Below are positions 10,490-21,076 of a stretch of 54,947 nt of DNA, piece by piece. The first letter of the stretch is position 1. Each line of letters starts with the position of its first letter. The position numbers and the translations under genes were made by a program. Below the pieces are notes generated by a model, which did no database searches, was not told where the DNA came from, and saw only the letters and a list, made by a program, of their open reading frames with translations. The DNA comes from Chrysophaeum taylorii (lineage: Eukaryota; Sar; Pelagophyceae; Pelagomonadales; Pelagomonadaceae): the NCBI GenBank assembly GCA_029834535.1, contig JAQMWT010000423.1, forward strand, positions 1 through 54,947, in the 5' to 3' direction.

Positions 10490-11755
10490 GCCATCACTAC
10501 GACGATTACCTTACCATGTCGAAATCCCGGCGTAGGTTGGCACCTATTCGCCTCCCGGGCGGGCCGGTTGGCAGCCGGAACGTTCGCAGTGGGACGGGGT
10601 ATGGCCGGGGGGCGCAGACGGAGGGTTATCGACGAGTTGGTTGTCAGTCACATCGCGGTCTCCTCGTCGCATGGCGACAAGCTTGATGGTCACTCTCCGC
10701 CGACCGACCTTTCGGCGCTCCTCGTCTACAGGCCCGTGATTCCGGACTGGCTCCTGTCGGTCCGGCCTGGCTCCCATGCTCGGGAGAGGTCTGAAGTTAG
10801 TTAGTTAGTTAGTCGAAACCGATTGGGTTAAACGGTCACATCTCTTCATGGGATAACGCTGCCGCTCCGTCTCATCGTCACACCTTTACTAGCCCAACTT
10901 TAGTCACAATAGAATCTCATCCCGACGGCCACTCTCACTATTCGCCTTTCGATCAATCATTGGTCTGCTGCACAATTCACCACTGCCTGACCTGACCCAT
11001 GATCCCTACTGTTGTAATCAGTTAGACCACCTGTTATACTACGAGGATCCCCCAGCCACTTAGCATTTATCCACCCGCACGCACCGTCGTCATATGTCAC
11101 GGAACACCCACGACTTAATGCATGCGACTCTCGACTTTAACTATGGCACTGTTACACTCGCTTATTCTTCACGATATTGTCATTACATCCTTCTTTCATC
11201 AGTCACTGAACAAGATGATGGCCTGATCTCTCGTACAGAACTCGCCATAGTTCACCATTAGCCCACCTAGCATCTTCCTCCACGTTTCCTCTTCTTTACG
11301 ATCGAAGCCTTTTTCTTTTTCGATTATGCGCCTCCTCTTGCAATATCCTTTTCATCACCTCTCAGCCTATGCCACGTTCAACTTCGCGCTCCTTCTCCTT
11401 TCTCACTCACACTCACCTGCTACTCCGCTCTACTCTATCTTTCTCGTGCACTTCGCACACTTCTCATTCCACGCCTCCTCACAACTCAACGTCTATTTGT
11501 CCCTGGCCAGACATTTTTTTCGTTTGTTCCAGATTTCGCTCGTCACCGAGTTCAATCTGCGAGGGCGTAGGGATACAAAATTCCATTTAGGGTTAGTAAC
11601 CCCCCCTCTCTATCACACTCAGACCCGATAACCAACAAATCGCTGTGTCGAACACCGTGCCGCTCTTTGTGTCGTAAGAGGACAGGACAAGCAGGGTGGC
11701 ACTAGCACTGCCATCATTCTCTACTAGGGGCACCGTGATTTTTACTGTTCTCTAG
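10490..11755 (-). repeat. Dispersed ~0.95 kb repeat, copy R1 (possible copia LTR), split by a SINE
   Basis: Outside the SINE insertion this aligns end to end with 16335-17284. Shared blocks include TCTTGGGATAACGC-type strings near the left end and TCGTGCACTTCGCA, TTCCAGAT and CGCTGTGTCGA strings near the right end. Both copies stop at GTTCTCTA. It adjoins a reversed copia RT scrap, so it could be that element's LTR, but I see no clear TG...CA ends. The two copies are clearly diverged, suggesting an old family. Confidence 0.65.
10528..10811 (+). mobile_element. SINE copy 2 (short form) inserted in R1
   Basis: Starts at CGGCGTAGGTTGG and ends in a TTAG tail. GTCGAAA flanks it on both sides (10518-10524 and 10812-10818). 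The sister repeat R2 has no SINE at the equivalent point (about 16363-16375), so the empty site is visible in the same window. It lacks the ~80-base head present in the long-form copies. Confidence 0.9.
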
Positions 11756-11764
11756 TTACGTTCT

Positions 11765-12222
11765 TTCGATGTGGGAGACCTGGCCATTAAGGACACTCCT
11801 CTACCACCGCTGTGAGAATGCCGGTTCTTTCTGCTGCGAAATGTTTGAGTGCTTCCATTCACGTGAGAGAACAAGATGGCAGAAGCAACGAGCAGATAAT
11901 ACTTGTCCGTATCAGAAGACGGCTCTCCAGTCTGATAAGTAGCAGACGGCGACATATGGGTCAAGGAGGGCTTACGCTTTTGAAGGGCAGTATGATCTTC
12001 AAAGATGGTATCAATTTTAGCTTGACAATCCAGTGAAATGGAGCCATCTGAAGTTCTCGTAACGCGCATACCAAGTAGAGTGTGAACTTCTAAAAACGAT
12101 TCCACAGAGTAGTCCTTCCTCATGGCACGTTGGAACTCAAGACGAAGTACTTCAGAAGTGCAGATGACGACAACGTCGTCTACGGATAAAGCACACAAAA
12201 GAAACGTGGCATCATCGCGCAT
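11765..12222 (-). pseudogene. Ty1/copia reverse transcriptase scrap
   Basis: The reverse strand encodes LLCALSVDDVVVICTSEVLR, where copia RTs have LYVDD, then the typical distal RT run FLEVHTLLGMRVTR, SISLDCQAKIDTIFEDH and DKYYLLVASAILF. The Tyr of YVDD is Ser. The RNase H part is missing: after ILFSHVNGS the sequence becomes unrelated. It joins another element near 12222. Confidence 0.85.
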
Positions 12223-13200
12223 TCGAGCGCGTATGCGCGACGCTGCTCTTGCGGCTCGAGCCGCTGCTGCTGCGGAACGCCATCTCGCCGCTATGCATGC
12301 TGCTGCTGCCGCTGCTGCGGCAGTCCAACTCGACGCGGGACGGGCTGCCGTCGCTGCTGCCAGCGCCGACGCTTACCTCGCCCATCGAGCTGCCGCCACG
12401 CTGCCCAAGCTACCCGTGCCGCCCGCCACTCCCACATTGGCGCCCGCACGCGATCCACTGGCACCCGCAACACCCCTACCACCCCTCCCGCGGGCAACCG
12501 CCGCACCACTGCGTCTAGCACCCGCACTGCCCATGCAACTACCGCAACACCCCTGCAGCTGGCAGCCGCAACACCCCTACTACTAGCACCCCCTCCACCC
12601 CCGCCGCTGCCGCCGGCAACCGCCGCGCCCCTGCCCCTGCCACCAGCCACCGCAACACCCCTGTCACGGCCGCAGCCTCCACGAGCGCGTCACCTGGCAC
12701 TTCTCTCATTGGGCCACGGTCACATTCGGCGCCACCGTCTGTCGCCCCCGTCCACCCTACGTCATCCGGGCCAGCCCCCTCCCTCCCGACACGCCGTCCA
12801 CGTAACCTGGGCGATTTGCGCTCTGCGATCGACGAGGTCTCCATCAAAGACCTCATTATATCGCCGTGCTCGTGCATTCGCAACATTCCCGCCCAATTCC
12901 GCGAGGCATGGGCGTGCGCAATGGCCGAGGTGTGTTCGTGGTTTGAAGACGCCACTTCCGATGACGCTCGTGACCGTGCCCTCCTTTGGTACATGAGCCT
13001 TCACGGCCTACTTCATCGGCGAGCACCACGAGGCGGCGCCCGTCGGCCCGACGTGCTCACTGACCGCTTTGCAGCCTTCGCCGCTGGGCGTTACGACCTC
13101 CTCATTGACGTTTACCTCCACGACGTGACTCGCGTGCGCTCCCATGTACGCTCACGGGCGGCCCCCGACGATGACGCGGACGCACTTCGTGCATTGCTGA
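12223..13200 (+). pseudogene. N-terminal region of a protist-type RT element
   Basis: The forward strand has an Ala-rich helix (RDAALAARAAAAAERHLAA), a Pro/Ala linker, then a folded-looking block at about 12816-13200: DARDRALLWYMSLHGLLHRR, LTDRFAAFAAGRYDLLIDV and DDDADALRALLTN. The same order (Ala-rich helix, SRAIKWLTVAHFLFFRS, FGAWERRDYERVFDCFV) precedes the RT in the reversed element at 23266-26770. This is therefore the 5' part of a second member, cut off by the insertion at 13201. No catalytic domain remains. Confidence 0.6.
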
Positions 13201-13520
13201 CTAACTAACTAACTTCAGGCCTCTCCCGAGGCATGGGAGCCAGAGCATGGGAGCCAGGCCGGACAGGCAGGAGCCGATCCGGAATCACAGAGGATAATCA
13301 CACAGTTGGGGCAGAGGCGAGGGACGAGGACTCGTTGATGACGGACCGCCACTGCGCGCGGTCTTGTGCGAAGTCGTGCAAAAGCGTCGCAGGCCGCGGA
13401 CGTGTTGGTCCACGAACAATCGACCTGTCCGTCGCGTTCTGCCCAACCGAGCGAACCCCATCCCAGCGCGAACTTCCCGGGTGCTAACCGGCCAGCCCGG
13501 GAGGCGAGCAGGCACCGTCT
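13201..13520 (-). mobile_element. SINE variant with extended LINE 3' tail
   Basis: Read on the reverse strand, the 5' part resembles the SINE head (GCCTCCCGGGC, GGCCGGTTAGCACCCGG). The 3' ~160 bases match the LINE at 19329-19500, including coding bases for the LINE C-terminus (ARPRTRPRAVAVRH-like), then the shared TTAG-tailed end. One tail string, GGCTCCCATGC, is duplicated. It is a structural intermediate between SINE and LINE. No sure target-site duplication. Confidence 0.75.
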
Positions 13521-13535
13521 CACTCCGGGACGGCC

Positions 13536-14295
13536 GTGTGCGAGCTACTAAAGAGACTCATTCTCGCTCTGAATGACCAACATGATCTAACGTTTGGAGT
13601 GCCCGATGATGCACTCATTCAACTCAGGAATGAGCCAATTCGAACAACGCACCACCCATCTTTGCAACGAGCTGAGTCGCTTCAAGACCCTCTTACTACG
13701 CCTCAATTCGTGGAGGATCACCTAGACGAACTGCAATTGAGCAGTCTCATCCCACAGATTTTAATCAACTCCTCCCTCTTACTCACCGACTTATACCTCA
13801 ACACTGTTCCGTGAAGAGCGTCAATCCTTCCTCTGACTCACACCCGGAGGGTGATGACGTTTCCGCTATATGTGAGATCCCTGAGGATCAAGCTCCATCC
13901 TCACCTTCACCTTCTAGCTCACATTCGCTTCGTTTCAAAGCTCCTTTTTCTCTCGCCAAAGGCATTCAGAGTGTTACCTCTCTGACCAAGCCCAAGTCAG
14001 GACACTCTCTTCTCTGAAGATGAACTTGTTTTGCCACTTTATGTGGCCTCTGAGGCGCACTTCTTGTTCATCACGATCTCGTCCTTCTTATCACATTTCT
14101 CAAGAGATATCATGTTGCTCTGCCACAAGACATCTCGAGGGGGTGCAGAGAAATCTGCTAACTCCTACCCTTATTCCGTCCGTTGAGAGCGCGATCTCTT
14201 CCTTACCCTTCTTCTTCCCTTTTCACCAAATCTATAGTCCTCTGATTTGTGTTCACGCTCATCATCATGGTCTAGCGCGTCCCGTAGGTATGTAG
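13536..14295 (+). other. Unassigned, weakly coding stretch
   Basis: Three abutting open segments (13536-13814, 13811-14017, 14020-14295) lie in three different frames. The first is helix-like and Leu-rich (DHLDELQLSSLIPQILINSS) and the second Ser/Pro-rich. I recognise no family. Their head-to-tail arrangement suggests one decayed coding region, perhaps from a copia-type element, but this is a guess. Confidence 0.25.
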
Positions 14296-14448
14296 GATCA
14301 CATGTTAACATAGGTGTGTTTCTATGTATTGTCTGTCGTGTGCTGAGGCTAGGGGGACCTACCCTTGTTCCCTGAACCTACCCTGCCAGACTCGCACGGC
14401 GAGACGGGATTGTCCTTCACTGAGGTGTATGACTCACGTATTTCCGGG

Positions 14449-14530
14449 AAAGTGAAACAGCCGACCTGGAATCTTCCGGGAATTTCCATGTTATTCCATT
14501 TCCGTGGAAGTTTCCGGAAACTGGAGAGTA
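14449..14530. repeat. GGAAATTTCC-rich quasi-palindrome, left copy
   Basis: Repeated TTCC/GGAA words form an imperfect palindrome (GGGAATTTCCATGTTATTCC then CATTTCCGTGGAAGTTTCC). A similar string lies at 15829-15882. The two flank the region with the Tudor-like scrap. Nothing else was recognised between 14296 and 14773. Confidence 0.5.
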
Positions 14531-14773
14531 GATTTTCGGCCACCTGGCGGACTAAGCCCAAAGTGGCCAAAACGCTCAATAGAGACACGTGGGTGTCCAC
14601 TGAGGTGTCTGCGACCGCCACCAGCACGGGGAGTGCGGTGGTGTGAGCAAGTAAGGCGTTCAGTGGTTTAGGAATGTCTTTAAAGGTAACTGCAAAGAGG
14701 GGGGGAGTGCAAACGTGAGCATGCGGGGCGCTCGGTGGCTAACTTGAGTGTTTCGTTTAACTTTGATTGCAAC

Positions 14774-14851
14774 TAACTAACTAACTAACTAACTTCAGAC
14801 CTCTCCCGAGCATGGGAGCCAGGCCGGACCGACAGGAGCCAGTCCGGAATC
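14774..14851 (-). mobile_element. SINE copy 3, tail only
   Basis: Only the last ~78 bases of the SINE/LINE shared 3' end are present, with four to five TTAG units. The 8-base string ATTGCAAC flanks it exactly (14766-14773 and 14852-14859), showing a 5'-truncated insertion made by target-primed reverse transcription. Confidence 0.88.
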
Positions 14852-14976
14852 ATTGCAACGCTAGCAGCGTTTCAGTCGCAGCGCCTGAGGCTTTGAGAGC
14901 TGCGAACCTCAGTCGTCGAAAAGGCTGTCGTCGATGCGGCGGCTCTGGCGAGGAGTCTCGTCGACGTCGGCACCAT

Positions 14977-15400
14977 CTAGGATAAGCGGCCGGCGGGAAG
15001 AGGCAACAGAGGCAGAGGGGAGTGTCTTCTTCTAGCACCAGCAACCAGCCTTAACAGTCGGAGTTCGACTGTCGTCCACATTGTTTTCAAGTTTAAGCCC
15101 CTGCTGACAAGGCGCGATGCTGTCCCACTGAACGTCGTAGTTGTAGACCCGGGCCCGCGGCTTGAACTTGACCACGCTCCCGAACCACCACAGATGGCTC
15201 TCGAAGGTCGTCGTCGAGGTGTCCAAGCAGCAAAGTAGAACGTAGAGCGGGATCTTTTCGTCCTCGTGGAGAAAGGCTTGTCGACGAACGAGAAGCCTGG
15301 AGGAACTTCAAACTCATCGAAGTAGACCGTACCATCTTGCTCTTCGTCTCTCCCGTCATCGTCGTCTTCCAAATCAAGATCTTCGTCGTCCTTGCGGCCA
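14977..15400 (-). pseudogene. Tudor/SH3-like scrap, possibly from a DNA transposon
   Basis: Two overlapping reverse frames join into one sequence: an acidic lead (EDDDDGRDEEQDGTVYFDEF), PPGFSFVDKPF, then ESHLWWFGSVVKFKPRARVY and NYDVQWDSIAPCQQGL. A Trp-rich WFG.V..F.PRAR.YNYDV.W pattern suggests a small beta-barrel of Tudor/SH3 type, seen at the N-terminus of some protist piggyBac-like proteins. A frameshift near 15225 breaks it. Family assignment is weak. The 400 bases to the left of 15829 hold nothing else I can name. Confidence 0.35.
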
Positions 15401-15828
15401 TTGTCGTCATCGTGGCTCTCACCCGGCAGATAGTCCCCGATGTCCGCGCGTTGAAACTCTAGACCACAATGGGTCCGCCTTGAGGGTCAGCTTTGTCTTG
15501 ACGTTCGCCGCGACCGTCAACTTCGACGAGGTCGTCCGTGTAGAGCTTCCAGGGGCGTCCAGCACCGCCTCTTCTTCACTAAAGAACGCAAACACTTTCA
15601 GCCCTTTGTCTCTGAAAGGTTGACCCTGTAAGGTTTACTCAGCGCCTTGTGAACCGCGGGGGGCCTCCCGCCCATCCCACTGGAGCGTGTGGCCCATGAC
15701 ACCAACACGAACGTGCACGCCGGCGCTCTCACTAAGCGGCCTCACAGTCGGCGAGCATGGAGGCCTTGCGCGCACTACATACTGAATATTCGTGATTTGA
15801 CGCACTTTTCCAGCCTCTGAGAGGCCCT

Positions 15829-15882
15829 TGGAAATTTATAGAAATTTCTGGAAATTTCCATTTCCAGAAATTTCCATTTTCT
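15829..15882. repeat. GGAAATTTCC-rich quasi-palindrome, right copy
   Basis: Contains GGAAATTTCTGGAAATTTCC and its near mirror CCATTTCCAGAAATTTCC. It aligns directly with 14449-14530 over roughly 50 bases. The next ~450 bases (15890-16334) hold no gene I can support. Confidence 0.55.
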
Positions 15883-16334
15883 TTTCCGCGCGAGTCATAT
15901 CCTTCCGTGACTTAACATCACTGCCTTGCGGAATACTCTGCACCATCTCTTGACTCTTCTGCACAGGACACACGTTTATATCCATCATCACACAGGATAC
16001 TCTCGCAAACCTCAGTCCCAGTCCAATCATCTTTTGATGATGGAAAATGGAAACCTCCACCAGACCACAATCCCAGGTCTACAGTCGAGATCCAGGACTA
16101 CCAACTCGACTCAAACTCTACAATATTATTTTTATAGTTGTTCCTGCTTTACTGGCCACCCCCAGACGATTTTGTCCCGATATCGACGTCTCACGATGAT
16201 TATTCGCATTGTTGTTTTGGACGCTCATAGTTTAGCTTCAACTGCACCACGCTGCACTCAGGACGGCAGCTTTGACATATATGTGACCGATAATCCTGGA
16301 CTTATCATCCTTCAAAAACAGTCGTGCACTGCTC

Positions 16335-17284
16335 ATTATCATAACGACGGTTACTTCACCAAGCCGACACCGACTTTATCGCTTGGTCATATCTCTTCTT
16401 GGGATAACGCTACCGCTCAGTCACCTCGTCACATGCGTCTCAGCACGTCTTTAGTCACCATAGAATATCGTTCTCATGATCACAATCGCAGTTCACTTGT
16501 CGACATACCGTTCGGTCACTGCCCACTTTATAATCAATGCCATTGCTACCAATTAGACCACCCATTATACTACAAGAATCCATCAGTCACTTCGGATACA
16601 CCCACCAGCACGTATTGTCGTCCTATATCATGGAACACATGACACTGATGCACTCGCTTCTTTTTAGACACACCACGATCCTCATGTCCATATTGTATCT
16701 GGCATCATTTTCGCGATGTTGTCACATCAATCCTTCCTTCATTAATCACTGGAAAAGATGATGATCTGACCTCTGTATTCACCTTGTTTCACATTTCACC
16801 CATCTAGCATTCTAGTCCACAGCTTCTTCCCCTTTGCAGTAGATACTTTCCCCTTTTCTATTTGTTCGCTTCCTCTTCTTATGTTCTCCTTCGCACTTGT
16901 CACCCCTTTCAAATTGTTCCGCCTTCTTTCGCATGTTCGCTTTCTCACATGTCTTCACCTGCTGCGTCACCTTCTATACTTTTCTCGTGCACTTCGCACG
17001 CCTCTCACCACACGCCTCCTCAGAACCCATCTTCTCTTTGTCTTTGGCCAGGCATTTGTCTTGTTTGTTCCAGATAGCACTCTCCCCGAGTTCAATCTGC
17101 GAGAGCGTAGAGATAGAAAATTCCTTTCAAGGGTTACTCTTGTCACCCCCACACCCAATATACCAAAGTAATCGCTGTGTCGATCACCGTGCTGCGCTTT
17201 GTGTCGTTAGAGACAGGACATTAGGGCAGCACTACCACGGCCATCATTCTCCACCAGAGGCACCGTGATTTTCCTGTTCTCTAC
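16335..17284 (-). repeat. Dispersed ~0.95 kb repeat, copy R2
   Basis: Sister of R1 (10490-11755), uninterrupted, in the same orientation. It ends at the same GTTCTCTA string. Open frames inside it are pyrimidine-rich and not conserved with R1. Possible solo LTR of a copia-type element. Confidence 0.65.
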
Positions 17285-17324
17285 CACGCCCCTGGACTGT
17301 CAGGCCGGAATTTGACTCAATTCG

Positions 17325-19216
17325 TTAAAGTACGGACATGTCACCTTCCTCCGGTCGAGGCGCGGGTCGGCAGGCTTGGCGGAGCTGCTGGAGGATCCGC
17401 TGGACGTGGGAGAGGTTCATGTCGCGAAGCTGTCGGATCTGTTCGTTGTACGGCGCTTGGCTGTCGGCGTGGAAATGCAGATAGAACGACTCGGGGTGGC
17501 CGAACGAGGTACACAGTGCCTCGGCCGCCATTCGCCCTTCCTCCAACGTCGGTAGCACGGCCTGGCGCACGTCGTCCGCGAGACCGAACGACAGCGAGCT
17601 AATAGAATAGTGGTCCTTCGACAACTCTCCGACGATGAGGGCGGCCTCGTGATCGAATTGCCGCTGGTCTTTGCCCTCGATGTCCAGCTTGATCATCTGC
17701 AGCTTGAGACGTCGGTGCCTCGGAGCAGCCGCGTCCTCGTATCTTCGGGAAGCCAGGGCGGCGGAGGGCCCTTGGCCCGTTGCGGCTCTCACCAGTGCGG
17801 CGACGATCCTGTCGGCTTCCGTGGGTTCCTTCTCTTCCTCGTGGGCTCGTGGACGATTCGCCTGCTCCGTGCGTCGGATCGGCGGTTCGCTGCTCGGCGG
17901 CTCGGAGTCGGATGCGTCGAGATCCGATCCGCGAGGCGATTCGGGTCGCGGTGGTCGCGCTCGCTGCTCTCGACGTGCCCTGAGCGAGCGCACATCCTCC
18001 CGGAGATCTTGGATTTCGTTTGCTGCGGCTTCGCGAGCGTGCTCTGCGTCCTCGCGGGCGCGTCGGAGCTCGTTCTGAAGGGCTTCCTTTTCCTCACGGG
18101 TCGCGGTTTCGAATCGAGCCGTCGCCGCCTCTTCGATCTGCACCGCGATTCTTGGGCAAACCGATCGCGCTCCTCCTCGCGCTCTTGCGCTTGCTTTCGA
18201 CTCTCCTCATCTTGTATTCGGATCCGCTCTTGCAGCAGGCTTCGCACTTCTTCATCTTGCCGGGTGCGCTGCTGCAGCTGGTCTTGGAGCAACGATACCA
18301 TCTCCTGCAGCTCGCGAACTGCTCGGGAGCTTTCGGCGGCGCGCTCATCGGCGGGTTCGGTTCGAGTCGTGGCCGGGGCGCTTGGCTGCTCGCCCGTCGA
18401 CTCTTCATCTTTTCTCTCTTCGGCTTCAGCCGGTCTTTCGGTTTCTCGGCCTGGCTCGTGTGCGGCGGCCGGCTCCGGCGCGTGTGGCTGCGTCGGCGGC
18501 GTCTCTTTTTCTTCCGCCCCTTCTCTCCCGGCGTCGGGGGGGACGTCTTCATCTCGCATGATGCGTCGCTTCGGCATTGCTGCTGGCGCTGTCTCTTTCA
18601 GTGCCTCTGTTCTGGCTTGGCCCGTCTTGTCGGACTCCGCTCACTCTTTTCCGGTGGTCGGCTATTTGGTTGTCCTCGAGCTTGTTGGGCGAGTCGATGC
18701 TCGTCTCCGGATTTCGCGCAAATATACGTTTTCACACGTATGCCGCGTTCGACGCTCCGCTCAGGACCACGTCGGGAAGCTTCTTTGCCACTCAGTTCCC
18801 AAACTGGTGGTGATACCGAGAGATGTTGTCTCGGCCGGGTACCCTTCTTGTTGTTGTGCGTGTCTTCACGCGGGCGTACGATCTCGTCGACGACCGTACG
18901 GAGCACGTTACGTGTGCTAGTCTTCTCTCGAGCGCCTCGAAGAGCTTCGGGGGTGATCAATCCCCGCGGCGACTACCGGCGGTGCTTGTGCTGTTCCCAA
19001 CGCTTGGCTTGCGGTTGCAGGTTCGGAGATCTCGCCGATGTAGCAAGATCTCGTATCGTCCACCACCTGCGGCAGGAAAGGATTATGCGCGCTGACTTCT
19101 TACCCTGCTTCGACTGTGCCCTCGACGTCTCGAGGGTGCCGAGCGGGTCGAGGAGCGCGTCCTTCCTGTCGATCCACCTTCAAACTGCCCACGAGCATCA
19201 ATCCGAAGACTCGTGA
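17325..19216 (-). pseudogene. Gag of a gypsy-type element, frameshifted
   Basis: From 18577 the reverse strand encodes a charged coiled coil (VRELQEMVSLLQDQLQQRTR then Glu/Arg-rich helices). It shifts frame near 18140 and continues to 17325 with LKLQMIKLDIEGKDQRQFDH then LIVGELSKDHYSISSLSF. Gypsy B has the equivalent IKLRVDNRDQDQFD and NELSHHHYS, so this is the N-terminal part of a related Gag. Upstream (18960-18600) is another charged stretch, ITPEALRGAREKTSTR. Near 19065 the string TTTCCTGCCGCAGGTGGTGGA resembles an LTR end plus primer-binding site seen at two other loci. No Pol follows. Confidence 0.6.
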
Positions 19217-19328
19217 AATGATTTATGGTTGAGATTAGTCGATTTGAAAAGAGGGGGCGCCTGGTGGCGTTGCAATACGCGCGTCAGGGGTTGAAGTAGA
19301 GTCCAGTAAACGGGAAGTGGGGTAGAGC

Positions 19329-20480
19329 TAACTTAACTAACTTCGGACCTCTCCCGGGCATGGGAGCCAGGCTGGGCCGGCAGTAGCCGGTCCAGGATCA
19401 CAGAGCAAAAATCACACAGTTGGGGTAGAGGCGAGGGATGAAAGTGCGTGGATGGCGGACCGCCACTGCGCGCGGTCTTGTGCGAGGTCGTGCCACGAGT
19501 TGAAGGGGATGTCGCATTTCCGGAGTGCCTTGGCGAGCGACCTCCCGTACGTCATCTGCGGAGCCCCCGGTGGGCGCTTGGAGCGGACCCAAGACGAGAG
19601 CATCTTGCGAGGGAGTCGGGAGAAGGGCATGCGGGCGACGTGACCGGCCCAGCGGAGCTGGCGGCGCGTGACGTAGACGTCGATGGACTCGAGGCCGAGG
19701 CGCCGCAGCAGGATCTTCGTTGAGATGTGGTGGAACCAGGTGTGTTTCCGGGTCACACGACACATGACGCGGGCGCACTGCGCGTGGAAACACCGCAGCC
19801 GGCGGAACAGGACCTCAGTGAGGCACCACGATTCCGCACCGTGAAGGAGGATGGCCAGGACGAGCGAGACATAGACGAGGCGCTTGGCGCGAGCAGAGAC
19901 GGACTTCGAGGCGAAGATGCAGTCCCGCAAGGCACCGAAGGCCTGAGACGCCTTCTTGATCCGCGCGTCGACGTCTGAGTCGTCGCGGCAGTCGCGCGAG
20001 AGGACCGAGCCGAGGTACTTAAACTGGTCGACGACCGGTATGAAGCGGCCGCGCCCGAGCTCGATGTCCGAGAGGTTCGTGTCGTCGAACGACTTTGGGT
20101 CGCCGTACAGTTGTGCCGGGCGAGCGACGAACAGCATCTCCGTTTTGGACGCCGCTTTCGTGTGTCGGTTGCCGCAATGCACCTCCATGCCCCAGGCGTC
20201 GCAGTGTTCGATGAGGCGCGGTGTCTCGCTGGCGGCGATGTGGCGGTCCCAGAAGAGAAAGGCAACGTCGTCGGCGTACGCCGATTCATCGAAGGGAAAC
20301 TCGTCGCCGCGAGTGGACCAACCCCGGTTCGTCATCTGAAAGTCTTTCCGCGTACGGTAGACACACCGGGCGCGGCCATGGCGTCGTCGAAACGACGTCG
20401 TCAGTGCCGCCATGAACAGCACGAACAGGACGGGGCCCAGGACGTCGCCCTGCTTGACGCCGATGATCGAGCTCGATAGA
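19329..20480 (-). mobile_element. LINE (non-LTR retrotransposon), 5'-truncated
   Basis: A 5'-truncated LINE lies on the reverse strand and ends in a short TTAG-type tail at 19329-19344. The ~65-base 3' end (from GTGATCCTGGACCGG through GGCTCCCATGCCCGGGAGAG) is the same as the SINE 3' end with some changes. This makes it, or a close relative, the likely source of the machinery that moves the SINEs. Confidence 0.9.
19412..20480 (-). pseudogene. LINE ORF2 fragment: reverse transcriptase, thumb and C-terminus
   Basis: Sequence starts inside RT at IIGVKQGDVLGPVLFVLF (motif B), followed by YADDVAFLFW (motif C), the thumb string FKYLGSVLSRDC, LLHGAESWCLTE, and the typical LINE ending RRQLRWAGHVARMPFSRLPR, with SKRPPGAPQMTYGRSL then WHDLAQDRAQWR. 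The endonuclease and RT fingers (motif A) are missing. The ~1 kb remaining frame is fully open, so this is a fairly young truncated insertion. The ending resembles LINEs found widely in animals and protists; I cannot name the clade. Confidence 0.92.
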
Positions 20481-20516
20481 ACTAGGGGTAAGGATGGCGG
20501 TGTAAGGGTTACCGCC

Positions 20517-20592
20517 ACACGTGCGCTGATCAAAGCAGCTTATATTGGCGGGGGTGAGAGCGTCGTGCTGAAAGGAGAATGTGTAAGGGGGA
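20517..20592 (+). repeat. Short dispersed repeat, copy 1
   Basis: The core GTGCGCTGATCAAAGCAG, then ATTGGCGGGGGTGAGAGCGT, recurs at 27804-27869 on the same strand. A diverged copy on the reverse strand (52240-52298) adjoins the end of the gypsy E LTR. Function unknown. Confidence 0.65.
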
Positions 20593-20698
20593 CGGCAAGG
20601 CGCTAGCCTAACCGTCCGGGCGCCGCCAGGGCCCCGGCGGCCGAGAGACGTAGGGGCCGTTGGCGTTTCTGTAAGCGTCTTGGCGTTCCCTGAAGTGC

Positions 20699-21064
20699 TA
20701 ACTAACTAACTAACTAACTTCAGACCTCTCCCGAGCATGGGAGCCAGGCCGGACCGACAGGTGCCAGTCCGGAATCACGGGCCTGTAGACGAGGAGCGCC
20801 GAAAGGTCGGTCGGCGGAGAGTGACCATCAAGCTTGTCGCCATGCGACGAGGAGACCGCGATGTGACTGACAACCAACTCGTCGATAACCTTCCGTCTGC
20901 GCCCCGCGGCCATACCCCGTCCCACTGCGAACGTTCCGGCTGCCAACCGGCCCGCCCGAGAGGCGAATAGGTGCCAACCTACGCCGGGAGGGCGGATGCC
21001 CTCGCAAGGCTCAGGATTCATGAGGCACCGTCCTCCATCGCAACCATGCGGTTGGCGATCAGGG
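20699..21064 (-). mobile_element. SINE copy 4 (long form)
   Basis: Full long form of 366 bases. An exact 12-base duplication TCCCTGAAGTGC flanks it (20687-20698 and 21065-21076), proving both ends. Its tail has four to five TTAG units. The 5' end is CCCTGATCGCC. Confidence 0.95.
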
Positions 21065-21076
21065 TCCCTGAAGTGC

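Noticed and set aside
17610..19216. Forward-strand frames of 398-436 residues
   Set aside because: They are shadows of the reversed Gag coding; Ser/Arg/Cys-rich composition and no domain.
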